DNA from: Pleurotus ostreatus/Saccharomyces cerevisiae fusant
Lineage: Eukaryota; Opisthokonta
Assembly: GCA_024196135.1 (NCBI GenBank)
Contig: JAMQCK010001083.1
Span: forward strand, 1 to 12,261
Length of the DNA: 12,261 nucleotides
Direction: 5' to 3'
In this document: positions 1 to 8,588 of the stretch, one piece after another
Layout of the letters: every line of letters begins with the position of its first letter
How positions within the stretch are numbered: the first letter of the stretch is position 1
Translations under genes and position numbers: made by a program
The notes under the pieces: generated by a model
What the model was told of the DNA's origin: nothing
The model's input: only the letters and a program-made list of their open reading frames with translations
Databases searched by the model: none

Positions 1-2629
1 GGCGGCTTCGGCGTCTGCTCCACGTCCACGTCCATATCCATCTCCCCCGTCGAGCCCGCCGTCGATGGCGGCCTCTGCCTGCTCAACCACCCATCCTCGT
101 CGCTCTCCACCTCCATATCCGACGAGCAGCGTCCACCCCTGCCAATGGATGTCGCCGCGTCCGATACCCCATCTCCCCCACCATCCTCCTCCACATCCAT
201 CAGACTGCTCCCCGTCGCCTCCTTCCTCACCGGCCTCGGCTTCGGCCGTGGCCTCGCCCTCGCAATCGCCGCCTCTTCCTCCTCCTCCCTCCTCTCCTCC
301 GCCTCAATCTGCTGCCGCCTCCTCGCCGCGCGCGCCATCACGATCCCATCCGCCACGCCCCCGCCGCCCGCATTACCGCCTAAGCTCTGCCTCCCGCCCA
401 CGCCCGAGTCATCGGGGAACATCGCCACGCCGTACTTCGCGCTCTCGCGGAGGGTGCGGAGGGCATCGGCGGCGCCGCGCCCGCGGTCCTCCTCGATGAG
501 GCGGAGCCCGGCTTCCGGGAGGAGGACGCGCTGGAGGAACTCGCTGGGTGAGAGGGGGAAGACTTTATCGGGGTCGATGAGGTCCATGGGGAACATGCTG
601 TAGAGCGTCTGGGTGATGATGGCCGCGCCTTGTTCGCCGTAGCTAGGGAATAATTAGTAGGTGTTGGGAGAGAAGGAGGGTAAGGAGACTTACTATCCAA
701 TCTGAACCTTCTCAAAGTTCTCAAATTGTCCCGCGACACCAGTCGCCGCGCGCGTCCCCTTCTCCTTGATCTCCTTCGCAAGCTCCTTCCAGAAGACGCA
801 GCCACCATGGTCGATCTCATCCTCCAGGATCTCCTGCAGCTCGTCGCGCAGGCGACGTACGCGAGAGGGCAGGGCACTCCAGTCGATCTTCTTCGGCCAG
901 CCTTTGCGTTCGGCATCGGGGAGGACGTCGCGCTCAAAGCGATGTCGCTGGCATACGATGGCGAAATGTCGCAATTGGGCTTTACGGCCGCGCGGATTGG
1001 AGGGACGGGGTGCTGGGCGCGATTTCTTCGCAACCTCTTCCAGCATGCGCGTGAGAGTAGGTGTAGGTGAAGAGGGCAGCAGCTCGTCACAGTAAGGACA
1101 TAGCTCGCGAGCATCTCGTGAAGCAGGTCCTAGAGATACTGTCATATGGATTAGCTCACCAACAAGACCTTTGCGCCAGAGTTCACTCACAATCGGGATC
1201 ATCGTCGCCTATGGGCTCGTACGCAGACGACGAACTGAAGGTGCAATGAGAATAAACATATGGTCCTAATACGCTGAACATACGGGGAGGTGGACCTAGG
1301 TCTCTTAGCATCACGCTCGCCTTCGCTGAGGCCGTCGTCCGAGAAGCGCTTGTTGCCTGAGCGAGGCGTATCGTCGTGCGAAGAGGGCACAAATTGTGAG
1401 AACGGTGGAGGTCGAGCTTTGAGGGTCGGCTTCGGCTTGGGTTTAGGGGCAACGAAGGTCGCCTTGCCCTTTCCTTTGTCAACCACACGCTCTTTCTGCG
1501 CCTTCACCCTATCACTGGTTGGGAAGTCATCCTCATCACTGTCACCGTCCTCGTATGAGGGTGCCTTCGTCTGCGACGACAGCGGCGACATGGGGAACGG
1601 GTCAGACGTGCGTTTGGGAGGGGATGAGAGGGGAGAGTCGTCGGACATGGGGAAGGCTTGAGGCTGCGGCCTCTTCTTCGGTGTCAAGTCCATCGGGAAG
1701 GGGGCAGCCTCGGGTGTTGTGAGCCGCATGGTCGTCCTCTTGCGCAATGATCTGCTGAAGGACGCTTCCTCGTCCTCCTCCGGTGCGTCGACCTCTTCTA
1801 CGCCTCCGCTCGAGTCGTCATCTTCTATCAAGATGGACGTACGCTTCGAAAGCGGGGGAGGTGACCGGCGTTGGGAGGGACGCGGTTGCTCAGAAGGCTG
1901 GGGCTTAGCCTTGGAGAAGGGGTTGGACTTCGGGTTGGCTTCGGGCTGGCGCTTATTGGGAACAGCAACAGGCTTGGGTTTCACGAAGCGATTGGTTCGC
2001 GGCTTGTCCGTGATCGGGGGTGGGGGAGAGGGGACACGCGCCCGACGCGTAGGGGAGCGGCTCGCATTGATAGACTGGTGTTTGAGCGGCCGACGGGAGG
2101 GAGAGGGGGACCGGCGCTTCCTAGGTGAATTCGTAAGGTCGATAGGCTCAACAGGCGCCTTGGAAGTAGACGCCTTCGCCGCCGACGCGTCCCCGGACTT
2201 GCTGATCTTCTTGAAAGACAGATTCTTGTATGTGTTCGACCGCTTCTTCTGGTATGTGGGATCGAGCTCCTCCGGCGTCTGCGGGCTCACGGTCCTAGTG
2301 ATGCGGTTCGCGCTGATGTCTGCCTTCCACGGGTGCTCGAGCTCGTCGTCCGAGTCGTCGGAGAGGTCCCTCAGCGCGGGCTTCCTTGCTGGCCTATTGG
2401 GTTTCGGCATGCCGAGGTCTTCGCGCCCGTCGCGCCCCCTGCCGCGTTGCAGGCCAGGCTTCTCGGGCTCGATGACGCTGCGGCTGGGCATCTTGTAGAG
2501 TCTCGAGGAGGACGCATCGCCAACTCTTGTCAGCGACGGGTTGCGGTTCATGAGTACGGACGGCGGACGCGTCGAGATGGCGGCTAAGTCCAAAGGTGAC
2601 GACAAGGCGCGCTGCATGTGACCGATCAT
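1..2629 (-). CDS. RTC4-like domain protein (3' end outside window)
   Basis: Four exons are visible: 2629-1284, 1234-1191, 1138-694 and 642-1 (still open), giving 825 residues in the window. The introns are 49, 52 and 51 bp with GT..AG ends, and the splice phases agree. Residues about 475-690 match the RTC4-like domain (named from yeast 'restriction of telomere capping 4'): CPYCDE near 477, RPSNPRG, VCQRHRFE near 525, a GYYGEQG block at the third splice junction, and YGVAMFPDD near 682. The N-terminal 450 residues look disordered, with an SR/SP-rich basic stretch (167-196), IDLT (163-166), ILIEDDD (266-272) and several acidic and Lys/Pro patches. The C-terminal part is Arg/Glu-rich. This suggests a nuclear scaffold-like protein, but no molecular activity is established for the domain. 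The start is uncertain: the ATG at 2629 has G at -3; in-frame alternatives are 2791 and 2551. Confidence 0.85.
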
Positions 2630-2919
2630 CGCGTTCTCAGGCGCGTGGCACGTTTTCCCACAGATCCTTCTCCTCGTCCTCCATCTCACTGATTCGCCTG
2701 ATCCTGCGTTTTGCAAAGTGTTTCTTGTTCTCTTCTTGTCTATTGGGGTGAATGCAAAGGAGCCTGCTATATCTATTGAGACACACATCATCTAGGGCAC
2801 CATACAGTGAGTATGGCTTATTCCGCTTTTGTGGCAACGTGAATGTAGCTCATCAATTCGGCTGACTCTGTTAAGGTCACCCACTTCTCACAAGGACATT
2901 CCATTCCAGTAAAATATCT
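2630..2919. promoter_or_regulatory. divergent promoter region between the RTC4-like and Tpt1 genes
   Basis: About 290 bp separate the two divergent start codons, or about 130 bp if the RTC4-like protein starts at 2791. Promoters for both genes must lie here or extend into one of the transcripts. No convincing TATA box was found. The AT-rich stretches around 2767-2774 and 2910-2918 are the only weak candidates. Confidence 0.5.
2637..2684 (-). promoter_or_regulatory. possible upstream ORF of the RTC4-like gene
   Basis: A 15-codon reading frame starts at an ATG at 2684 and ends with TGA at 2637, seven bases before the preferred start codon of the RTC4-like gene at 2629. It is in a different frame from the main gene. 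If the transcript starts upstream of 2684, it could act as a short upstream ORF. It is equally possible that transcription starts downstream of it, or that the main start is elsewhere. Confidence 0.25.
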
Positions 2920-3944
2920 ATGGCGGAACCAGCTACATCATCCACACCTTCGCCTGCCAATGCGTCCGGTCCTTCTGAGCGCGGCCAAGGCAAAGGCAAG
3001 CCTCGGGGCGGTGGTCGTGGTGGCAGTCGCGGAGGAGGCCGCGGCGGTAGGGGTGGTGGTGGCGGCGGAGGCTCCTCAAAGCTGCGCGGTCTCGAGAAGG
3101 ACTCACCTACCGTACGGCTGTCGAAGACCCTGTCCTATATTCTGCGCCACGGTGCGCAAAAGGAAGGCATCCCCATACGTCCGGACGGCTATGTGAAGGT
3201 CGATGATTTGGTATGTGTCGTCTGGACTCCCTCGATGAGTGTGAAGCTCACGCAAAGCTTGTATAGCTCGCCAACAACCGCCTCAAATCCCAGGCCGTCA
3301 CGCTCGAAATGATACAGCAAATAGTTAAAGACGATGCGAAACAGCGCTATGACTTGGTCCTCGAGCCACCAAGTACGTGGTTGATCAAGGCAAACCAAGG
3401 GCACTCACTACAGGTATGCCGTTCTTATCAAGGTTGAAGGACACACCGACTTAGTAAATACATTCCAGACCGTCAAGCTCGAGCTGAAGCCCATATTGTC
3501 GCGCGCGGACATTCCGACAGGCATTGCCGTGCATGGAACAATGAACCAGGCATGGCAATCAATATGTCAGTATTGTGTCGCCTCCATCGACTGCCATGCG
3601 TCGAGAATCGGCTACTGAGCTTAGTTCCAGCCAAAGAAGGTCTCTCGAAGATGAAGCGCAATCATATCCACCTTGCGCAGGGCAAAGGCGGCAAGGACGT
3701 GATCAGCGGGATGCGCCGGTCGTCCCAGATCTTCATCTATATCGATGTCGACCGCGCAATTGCGGCCGGGATCAAGTTCGAGTTGTCGGATAATGGTGTG
3801 GTTTTGACGGAAGGTGACGAGCGGGGTTTTTTGCCTGTGCGATTCTTCCAGAAGGTGGAGGATGCGAAGGGCCAGCCACTACCTGGTTGGTCGGAGGAGG
3901 AATGCGCGCACAGGGCAAAAGAGGCTGAGGCGCAATCAAAGTAA
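2920..3944 (+). CDS. TPT1: tRNA 2'-phosphotransferase (Tpt1/KptA family)
   Basis: Four exons, 2920-3210, 3267-3413, 3469-3565 and 3631-3944, give 282 residues; introns are 56, 55 and 65 bp. The enzyme removes the 2'-phosphate left at the tRNA splice junction by fungal ligation, transferring it to NAD+. Family motifs appear in order: LSKTLSYILRHGA with Arg76-His77, VDDLLANNRL across the first splice, KANQGHS at 138-144, VHGT at 167-170, KRNHIHLA at 187-194, and ISGMRRSSQ with Arg207, then a typical NGVVLTEG end. These supply the known Arg-His-Arg type active site, although position 138 is Lys. Residues 28-51 form a glycine/arginine-rich RGG-like tail not needed for the core fold. The start ATG at 2920 has T at -3 but G at +4; no better in-frame start was seen. 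Identity is very secure. Confidence 0.96.
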
Positions 3945-4325
3945 ACTCGTGATTTTTTGCACATTCTCGTTGCGGTGCTCTGAAATGCTCATGTCGTCCC
4001 GTGTTGTTCGCAACTTTGACCAGCGCAGGTATGTATCATGCCTCGACGCGTCTGGGCTGATCGCGTCGATACGGAGCTCCTTTCGCCTCTCCTCCCTCCT
4101 CTTCGGGTCTTCGCGGGGGAGCCCGTAATTCCCCACCCCCCGCGCGTCACCCCGGCGCGTCGACGCGGTTGTGGGTCCAGAACTCCCGAAAGGGACGCCG
4201 GGAAAGCGCTTGTATGACGCGCGACGACAATGACGTCGGCGCGTGACGTCAGCTGCTACGCGCCCTTCATATACCATCCGCAGGGTTCTCGGCACGATAA
4301 AAGGAACTCTCCCCCATTCCCGACC
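3945..4325 (+). promoter_or_regulatory. intergenic region and likely promoter of the OM14-like gene
   Basis: This 381-bp stretch holds no supported gene. It contains a perfect CRE-type palindrome TGACGTCA at 4244-4251 and a one-mismatch copy, TGACGTCG, at 4231-4238. An AT-rich GATAAAAG lies at 4296-4303, about 23 bp before the start codon, and CATATA at 4268-4273. The left part includes a GTATGT donor-like site at 4029 followed by one copy of a 16-bp repeat also present in intron 1 of the next gene. Confidence 0.55.
4045..4060 (+). repeat. 16-bp direct repeat, copy 1 (upstream region)
   Basis: GACGCGTCTGGGCTGA is identical to positions 4403-4418. It lies 16 bp after a CAG|GTATGT donor-like sequence and is followed 13 bp later by GAGCTCCT, which also follows copy 2. 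Confidence 0.7.
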
Positions 4326-5325
4326 ATGTCTTACGCTTCTGTCGCCGCCGAGAACGCTCCCCCCGTCTCTGAGCAGGTGAGTGCGCGGTCGCTGTTCGCG
4401 AAGACGCGTCTGGGCTGACTTGAGCTCCTCACCCCGCAGCCGCACCCCGATCCCGCCCTCTTGAACACAGAACCCCCGCACGCGGACAACGTCGCCGACG
4501 ACACTTCCAAAGTCACCGTCGTAGCTCCCGATTTCAAGGAGCACCCCGCCACCGTCACCTCCGAGACCGCACCCCCACCCGATACCATGGATAACTTCCC
4601 CGAGATGCCCTCTTCGCCGTCGAGCCGCGGCAACAAGAAGAACAGGAGACTTCAGGAGGCCGAAGCCGAGGGCGCGTACCTCCTCGAGGTCGCCAAGCGC
4701 TACCTCTTGCGCCCTGGCGTCGCCGGTGGGCTCGTTGGACTTGGTGAGTCGCAAAGGTCGAATATGCGCGATGAAAACTTACCCTCCGTACAGTAAACAT
4801 CGGCCTCCTGGCTGGCGCGGCACGCGCGTTCTACGTCAACCCCGGCTACCGTCGCGATACCAAGGTCCTGTCTACGACCGCAGCCGCGACTTTCGCCCTT
4901 CTGGGCTTGGAAGGATACGGCGCCGCGTGGTACGCGAACACGCCCAAAGGCCAGGCTGAGGCGAAGAAGGCGAAGGAAGAGGGCACCCTCGTCTACAGAC
5001 ACGCACGCGAGCAAATCCTGCGCCCCGGCGTCCTTGGCGGCCTTTTGGGTCTCGGTGAGTAAAATGCGTCGCTTGCGCATGGGCGAAATACTGACCGACT
5101 TCCTAGTCAACGTCGGCATCCTCGGTGGTCTCGGCTACTTCTCGTACACCAACTGGGACAAGCCGACCTGGGACAGGAGACTCGTCTCTGCGGTGTCCGT
5201 TGGCTTGTTGACGCTTTGGGGAGGCGAGGGGTACGTGATGCGTCGGCCATCTTGAAGCATATACTGATGTTGAATCCTTCAGATACATTGCTGAGCAGTA
5301 CTACAAGGACCGCCACAGCAAATGA
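4326..5325 (+). CDS. OM14-like membrane protein with duplicated hydrophobic unit
   Basis: Five exons, 4326-4376, 4440-4743, 4794-5054, 5107-5230 and 5283-5325, give 260 residues. The introns are 63, 50, 52 and 52 bp, all GT..AG, and every phase closes. The start MSYASVAAEN has A at -3. Residues 1-95 are polar and acidic, without a signal peptide. After that come two similar units, each with LRPGV-GGL-GLVN-G, a second hydrophobic segment, and GxEGY. The first pair of membrane segments is near 108-130 and 142-165, the second near 195-222 and 228-251. The layout resembles the fungal mitochondrial outer membrane protein OM14 (C-terminal membrane domain), which in yeast helps dock ribosomes at mitochondria. 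That identity is by recollection of family appearance and is tentative; the protein is about twice the length of yeast Om14. The gene model itself is strong. Confidence 0.78.
4403..4418 (+). repeat. 16-bp direct repeat, copy 2 (intron 1 of OM14-like gene)
   Basis: This is the second exact copy of the 16-mer, inside the 63-bp first intron of the OM14-like gene. It includes the probable CTGAC branch-point region, follows a CAG|GTGAGT donor and is followed 3 bp later by GAGCTCCT. Confidence 0.7.
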
Positions 5326-6071
5326 TGCACGGTTTGGACGGGCATGGACACACCTATGTGTACTGTAGTGTAAATTAATCCTTTCTTATGCCTCTGCAAT
5401 GTTTTTTGGAGATCATATCCACCTTTCTCTTTACAATACCCCGTAACATCTAGGCGAACTACGCCTCACAAGGTAGCGAAGGAGACGGCTGCGGGTACAA
5501 GACCCTTGTCGACGACAGCAATCGGGACAGCTCCCAGTGTGGTGCGCCGGCGCGTTCTGTTTATTCGGAGCACATTAGACAAGGCGAGCAGCGCGCAGCG
5601 CGGGCTTGCGGGGGACACCGTCGGGGCTTCCTTCTTCCTTCAGCAAACCCAATTCTGAGGGAGGTCCCAGAAACATAATCGCGCGAAGGGATAATGGCTA
5701 CGCAGCGGTTATTGAGCACAGAAGTAACCTTGCCCGCCAAGTGCCGGCGTCTTTGACTGCACATGCTCCGACTGATGGAGATCAAGGCCACACCACAAGC
5801 GGAGATATTCCAGAGCAAAGGTGTCCACTGGCCTGACGATCGCTGGAAAGAAACAGCGTCAACCCTGGGTTGACGCTGTTCAATAGGTTCAAATCGGCAC
5901 TTGCCGGCGCTCCCACGAACGTCAATGCGCTGGCGAGCGACTCTCTTCCTTCTTACCATCATCCGATTCTGCCATCTCTGCCTCTTCGAGTATCATCTAA
6001 GACTCAGTATGTTGCCAATTGTACGCGCGGGCGTTGAACTCAGCGCAACCTTCCAGATAGCGACGCATACC
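5326..6071. other. intergenic region between the OM14-like and F-box genes
   Basis: This 746-bp stretch should hold the 3' end signals of the OM14-like gene (AT-rich GTAAATTAATCC near 5370-5381) and the promoter and 5' leader of the F-box gene. The reading frame of the F-box gene is open upstream to 5901 with other ATG codons, so its leader could be partly coding. A perfect palindrome lies at 5852-5880. A 133-codon frame on the minus strand (5561-5962) resembles nothing I know and is not called. Confidence 0.5.
5852..5880. repeat. perfect inverted repeat, 14-bp arms, 1-base centre
   Basis: The left arm AACAGCGTCAACCC (5852-5865) and right arm GGGTTGACGCTGTT (5867-5880) are exact reverse complements around a single T at 5866. 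It lies 192 bp before the chosen F-box start. It could be a dimeric protein-binding site or a relic of an element end; the sequence alone does not decide. Confidence 0.85.
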
Positions 6072-7554
6072 ATGCCCTCCACCGACCATGCGGACAACGT
6101 AAGGCCCCATTTCCCTCCAGAGTTGCAGCTTGCTGTCCTTCGTGAGGTCTACGCTAGCGACGACAAAGAGACGCTATCGTCGTTCTCTCGTACCTGCCAC
6201 AACATGGTACAACCCGCTCAGCAATACATTTTCCGTGACATCTCCGTCGAATCCTTCGACAAATCTGAGCGCTTCCTGCGACACCTCGACGCGTACCCGC
6301 ATCTAGCCAGTCATGTCGTGATTCTGCGGTATATGACGCCGACAGAAGGCTGGCCTGACGACCCCAACCTACTCGCCCTCATGCTGAAGTGCAGCAACGT
6401 ACGGCACTTGGGTCTGGACGTGGCTTCCTCGCGCAACACCTACCAGCTCAAGGACAACCATTCGCTCTGTCTCGCTGTCCTCCGCTTCGCACCGTCGCTG
6501 CGCTCGTTCAGTTTCACTGCTCACGAGGTATCCTTACCCACGATGGGCATCATCTACCACCTCATTGCAAACATGTCGAACCTTCGTGGTTTGAAGTTCT
6601 CCTTTCTGTCGTCATATGCGCCCGATCTGCCGGAGATGCAGACAGTGATGGCACGGCTGCCTCCGGCGGGTGACGCTCCCATGTTACAGCATCTCTGCCT
6701 ACCGCATCGCAATGCAGCATGGCTGGAGTCAGCGCCCATAGATGTGTCACGCCTGCAGTCCCTGCGATGCTGGGTATCGTGGGGCACGAAACACCCGGTG
6801 CTGGAGGATCTCTTGGAAAGAGCAAAGGACACACTCAGTGTTCTCGAGTTTGTCAGTGAAGGGCGCAACGAGCAGCGTCTGCTGCAGGACTCACGCACAG
6901 GTATGGTCAGGGAGCCCGGCCCGGGGGTCATGGTTTACGGCCCGGGCGACACGAGTGAGTTATGTCAGGTTGAGCTTCGATCCCATGTATTCCTGACATT
7001 CAGTGTCCGCAGTCGGGGTGCCGTCGACTCCATTACCAAGCGAGGGAGTCTCCTTGCGCGGGACCCATCAGCTTAAGACCCTGATTCTCAAGGGAATTGC
7101 TCTGGAGGACCCCGAGCTGCGTATACTGGTCAAATCTGCACCAGGTCTCGATCACCTGGTGATATATCCTGCGGAGAAAAACAGCTGGATTTCGTCTACC
7201 ACCGACTACGAGGCGTCGCGCGCGTCTGAGCGCGATGAGATGAGGGAAGATTCATGCCGGGCCTTGCTTGCAATGTGCAAGCGCAGGCGACCTATCAAAA
7301 TGCTGAGTCTGATCCTGCCGAAGAAACTGGATGCCAGATGGGCCTCGCCCCTGCAGCGATACATACAGCCTCTGAAGGACCGAGGGACTCAACTGCTTGT
7401 CAAAAGACGTCTTGGGTCCGACTACACTCTCAACACATGTGCGTTGTTGGTCTGCATGTAGATGCCTACCGTACTAATCCATGTCGTAGACGCATCCAGG
7501 GAGTTTCCTATACCAAAATACGTCAGACAATGCGCACTCAATTATCCTGTATGA
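6072..7554 (+). CDS. F-box-like domain protein
   Basis: Exons are 6072-6954, 7013-7438 and 7490-7554, giving 457 residues. If the alternative acceptor at 7003 is used for the first intron, three residues are added. Residues 12-57 read as an F-box-like domain: PPELQLAVLREVY, then a SFSRTCHNMVQPAQQYIFRDISV pattern typical of Agaricomycete F-box proteins. The rest has scattered Leu-rich segments (RHLGLDV, LRSFSF, LRGLKF, LKTLIL) suggestive of irregular leucine-rich repeats. F-box proteins usually link substrates to SCF ubiquitin ligases; the substrate here is unknown. The start at 6072 has A at -3 and sits just before the domain. The last intron has GTGCGT, a perfect TACTAAT branch site and TAG. 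If it is not spliced, the protein ends at 7461. The family is large in these fungi and poorly characterised. Confidence 0.72.
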
Positions 7555-8588
7555 TGCGTCCGGCTATTCCGCAAGCTCTGCGGGGGCTGTCAGGCGCACG
7601 GTACTTTTGCTCGCGCCAGATCAGAACTCATGGCTGACCATCATCACAGGTTTGTGGATCGCGACTTGGCACATGTACAGTATCGATAGCGAAGAAGAAA
7701 AGGATTTTGTCTTGGTACTTGGTGATAGTGGTAGCTGTACCGGGCTCGTCGTGTTCTGTTTTGACCGTTCAGTGCAACACATTCTTGAATGCTCGGTGTT
7801 GACCAGCTCCTATGGTTGAATGCCGCTATCGGTACTGAAGTGAGCAAGTTGTCTTCCTCGCGTTTGAGGACCCTCGACGGATGCGGTATCTGCGGGGCAG
7901 CAGAAGATGGGGAAACATTTGGCCTTCCCGAAAAGGTAGGTAGTTATCTCCGGTCGGCTTGTGCCGACCTAGTCTTTGATCTTCACTTAACTGCAACGAC
8001 CGCCAGAATCTGCAACGAGGGACTAGCGAGTTCCCAGAGCGCCAGGATTACTTCGAAGGAATCGGCTTGACGATGTACTCCATCTCGGTCGAAGCCTCAC
8101 CCTCGCTATCTCGGCCGACTCGCTGCTCGAAGCTTAGCACTCACAGCCTATGAGCTGGACGATGCACAACATCTCGTTTAAGAGAACATGGTTCTCACTG
8201 ACGCGGATCTTCTCATGGCACGAACCTGTTCAACTTGGCTTGGCGGTTAGGTATCGGGATTGAGACGCATGGAGATGTCGTGCGATGGTCTCGGGATCCT
8301 CGTCCGCAATGCAGGCGTTATACGTCTATTTCTGCTCTCGCCCACGACAATGTATGCGATTCTCACACTCTTTGAGCGCCGATTGTCTAGTCGGTCCACC
8401 TCCGACAGGCGTTGATACGCGACCTAATGAACCAATTATCTGCGCCTCCCACGCAGCCAAGCAGCCATGCCGCTCAGAAGGCTTCGCCTCTATCGCGAGT
8501 CGCGAATGTGGTGTGCTCTATTCAATATATACCTCCAGATATAAGAGCTGGTAAAGAGGTACTCACTGGCAGCTTCGCCACGCTCAGG
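7555..8588. other. 1-kb stretch without a supported gene; promoter of the 7TM gene at its right end
   Basis: Both strands were read and no family-like protein segment emerged. Short open stretches exist, for example 7789-8070 plus, with an intron-like GTAGGT..CGCCAG at 7936-8006, but nothing resembles a known protein. A small hairpin GGTCGGC-TTGT-GCCGACC lies at 7952-7969. Near the right end, TATATA at 8526-8531 and TATAAG at 8540-8545 lie 58 and 44 bp before the start codon at 8589 and are plausible TATA-like elements. A decayed gene cannot be excluded. Confidence 0.45.
8540..8545 (+). promoter_or_regulatory. TATA-like element of the seven-transmembrane gene
   Basis: TATAAG lies 44 bp before the start codon at 8589, with a second AT-rich TATATA 14 bp further upstream. 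The spacing would require a short 5' leader. Support comes only from motif and position. Confidence 0.3.

Noticed and set aside
380..1114. 244-codon open frame on the minus strand
   Set aside because: It lies in another frame of the RTC4-like gene, runs through its intron, and has a Ser/Arg/Pro-rich shadow composition.
1719..2498. 259-codon open frame on the plus strand
   Set aside because: It is antisense to the first exon of the RTC4-like gene; its composition is a mirror of that low-complexity exon and it matches no family.
3936..4754. 272-codon open frame on the minus strand
   Set aside because: It is antisense to exons 1-2 and the promoter of the OM14-like gene, with no recognisable domain; GC-rich DNA gives such frames by chance.
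5561..5962. 133-codon open frame on the minus strand
   Set aside because: It is Arg/Cys/Ser-rich with no family resemblance and spans the palindrome; no splice or promoter support was seen.
5901..6071. 57-codon in-frame N-terminal extension of the F-box protein
   Set aside because: It has no domain and a hydrophobic stretch unsuited to an F-box protein; the ATG at 6072 has A at -3 and lies just before the F-box.
7952..7969. 7-bp hairpin as a bacterial-type terminator
   Set aside because: The genome is fungal, the stem is short, and it is expected by chance in GC-rich DNA.
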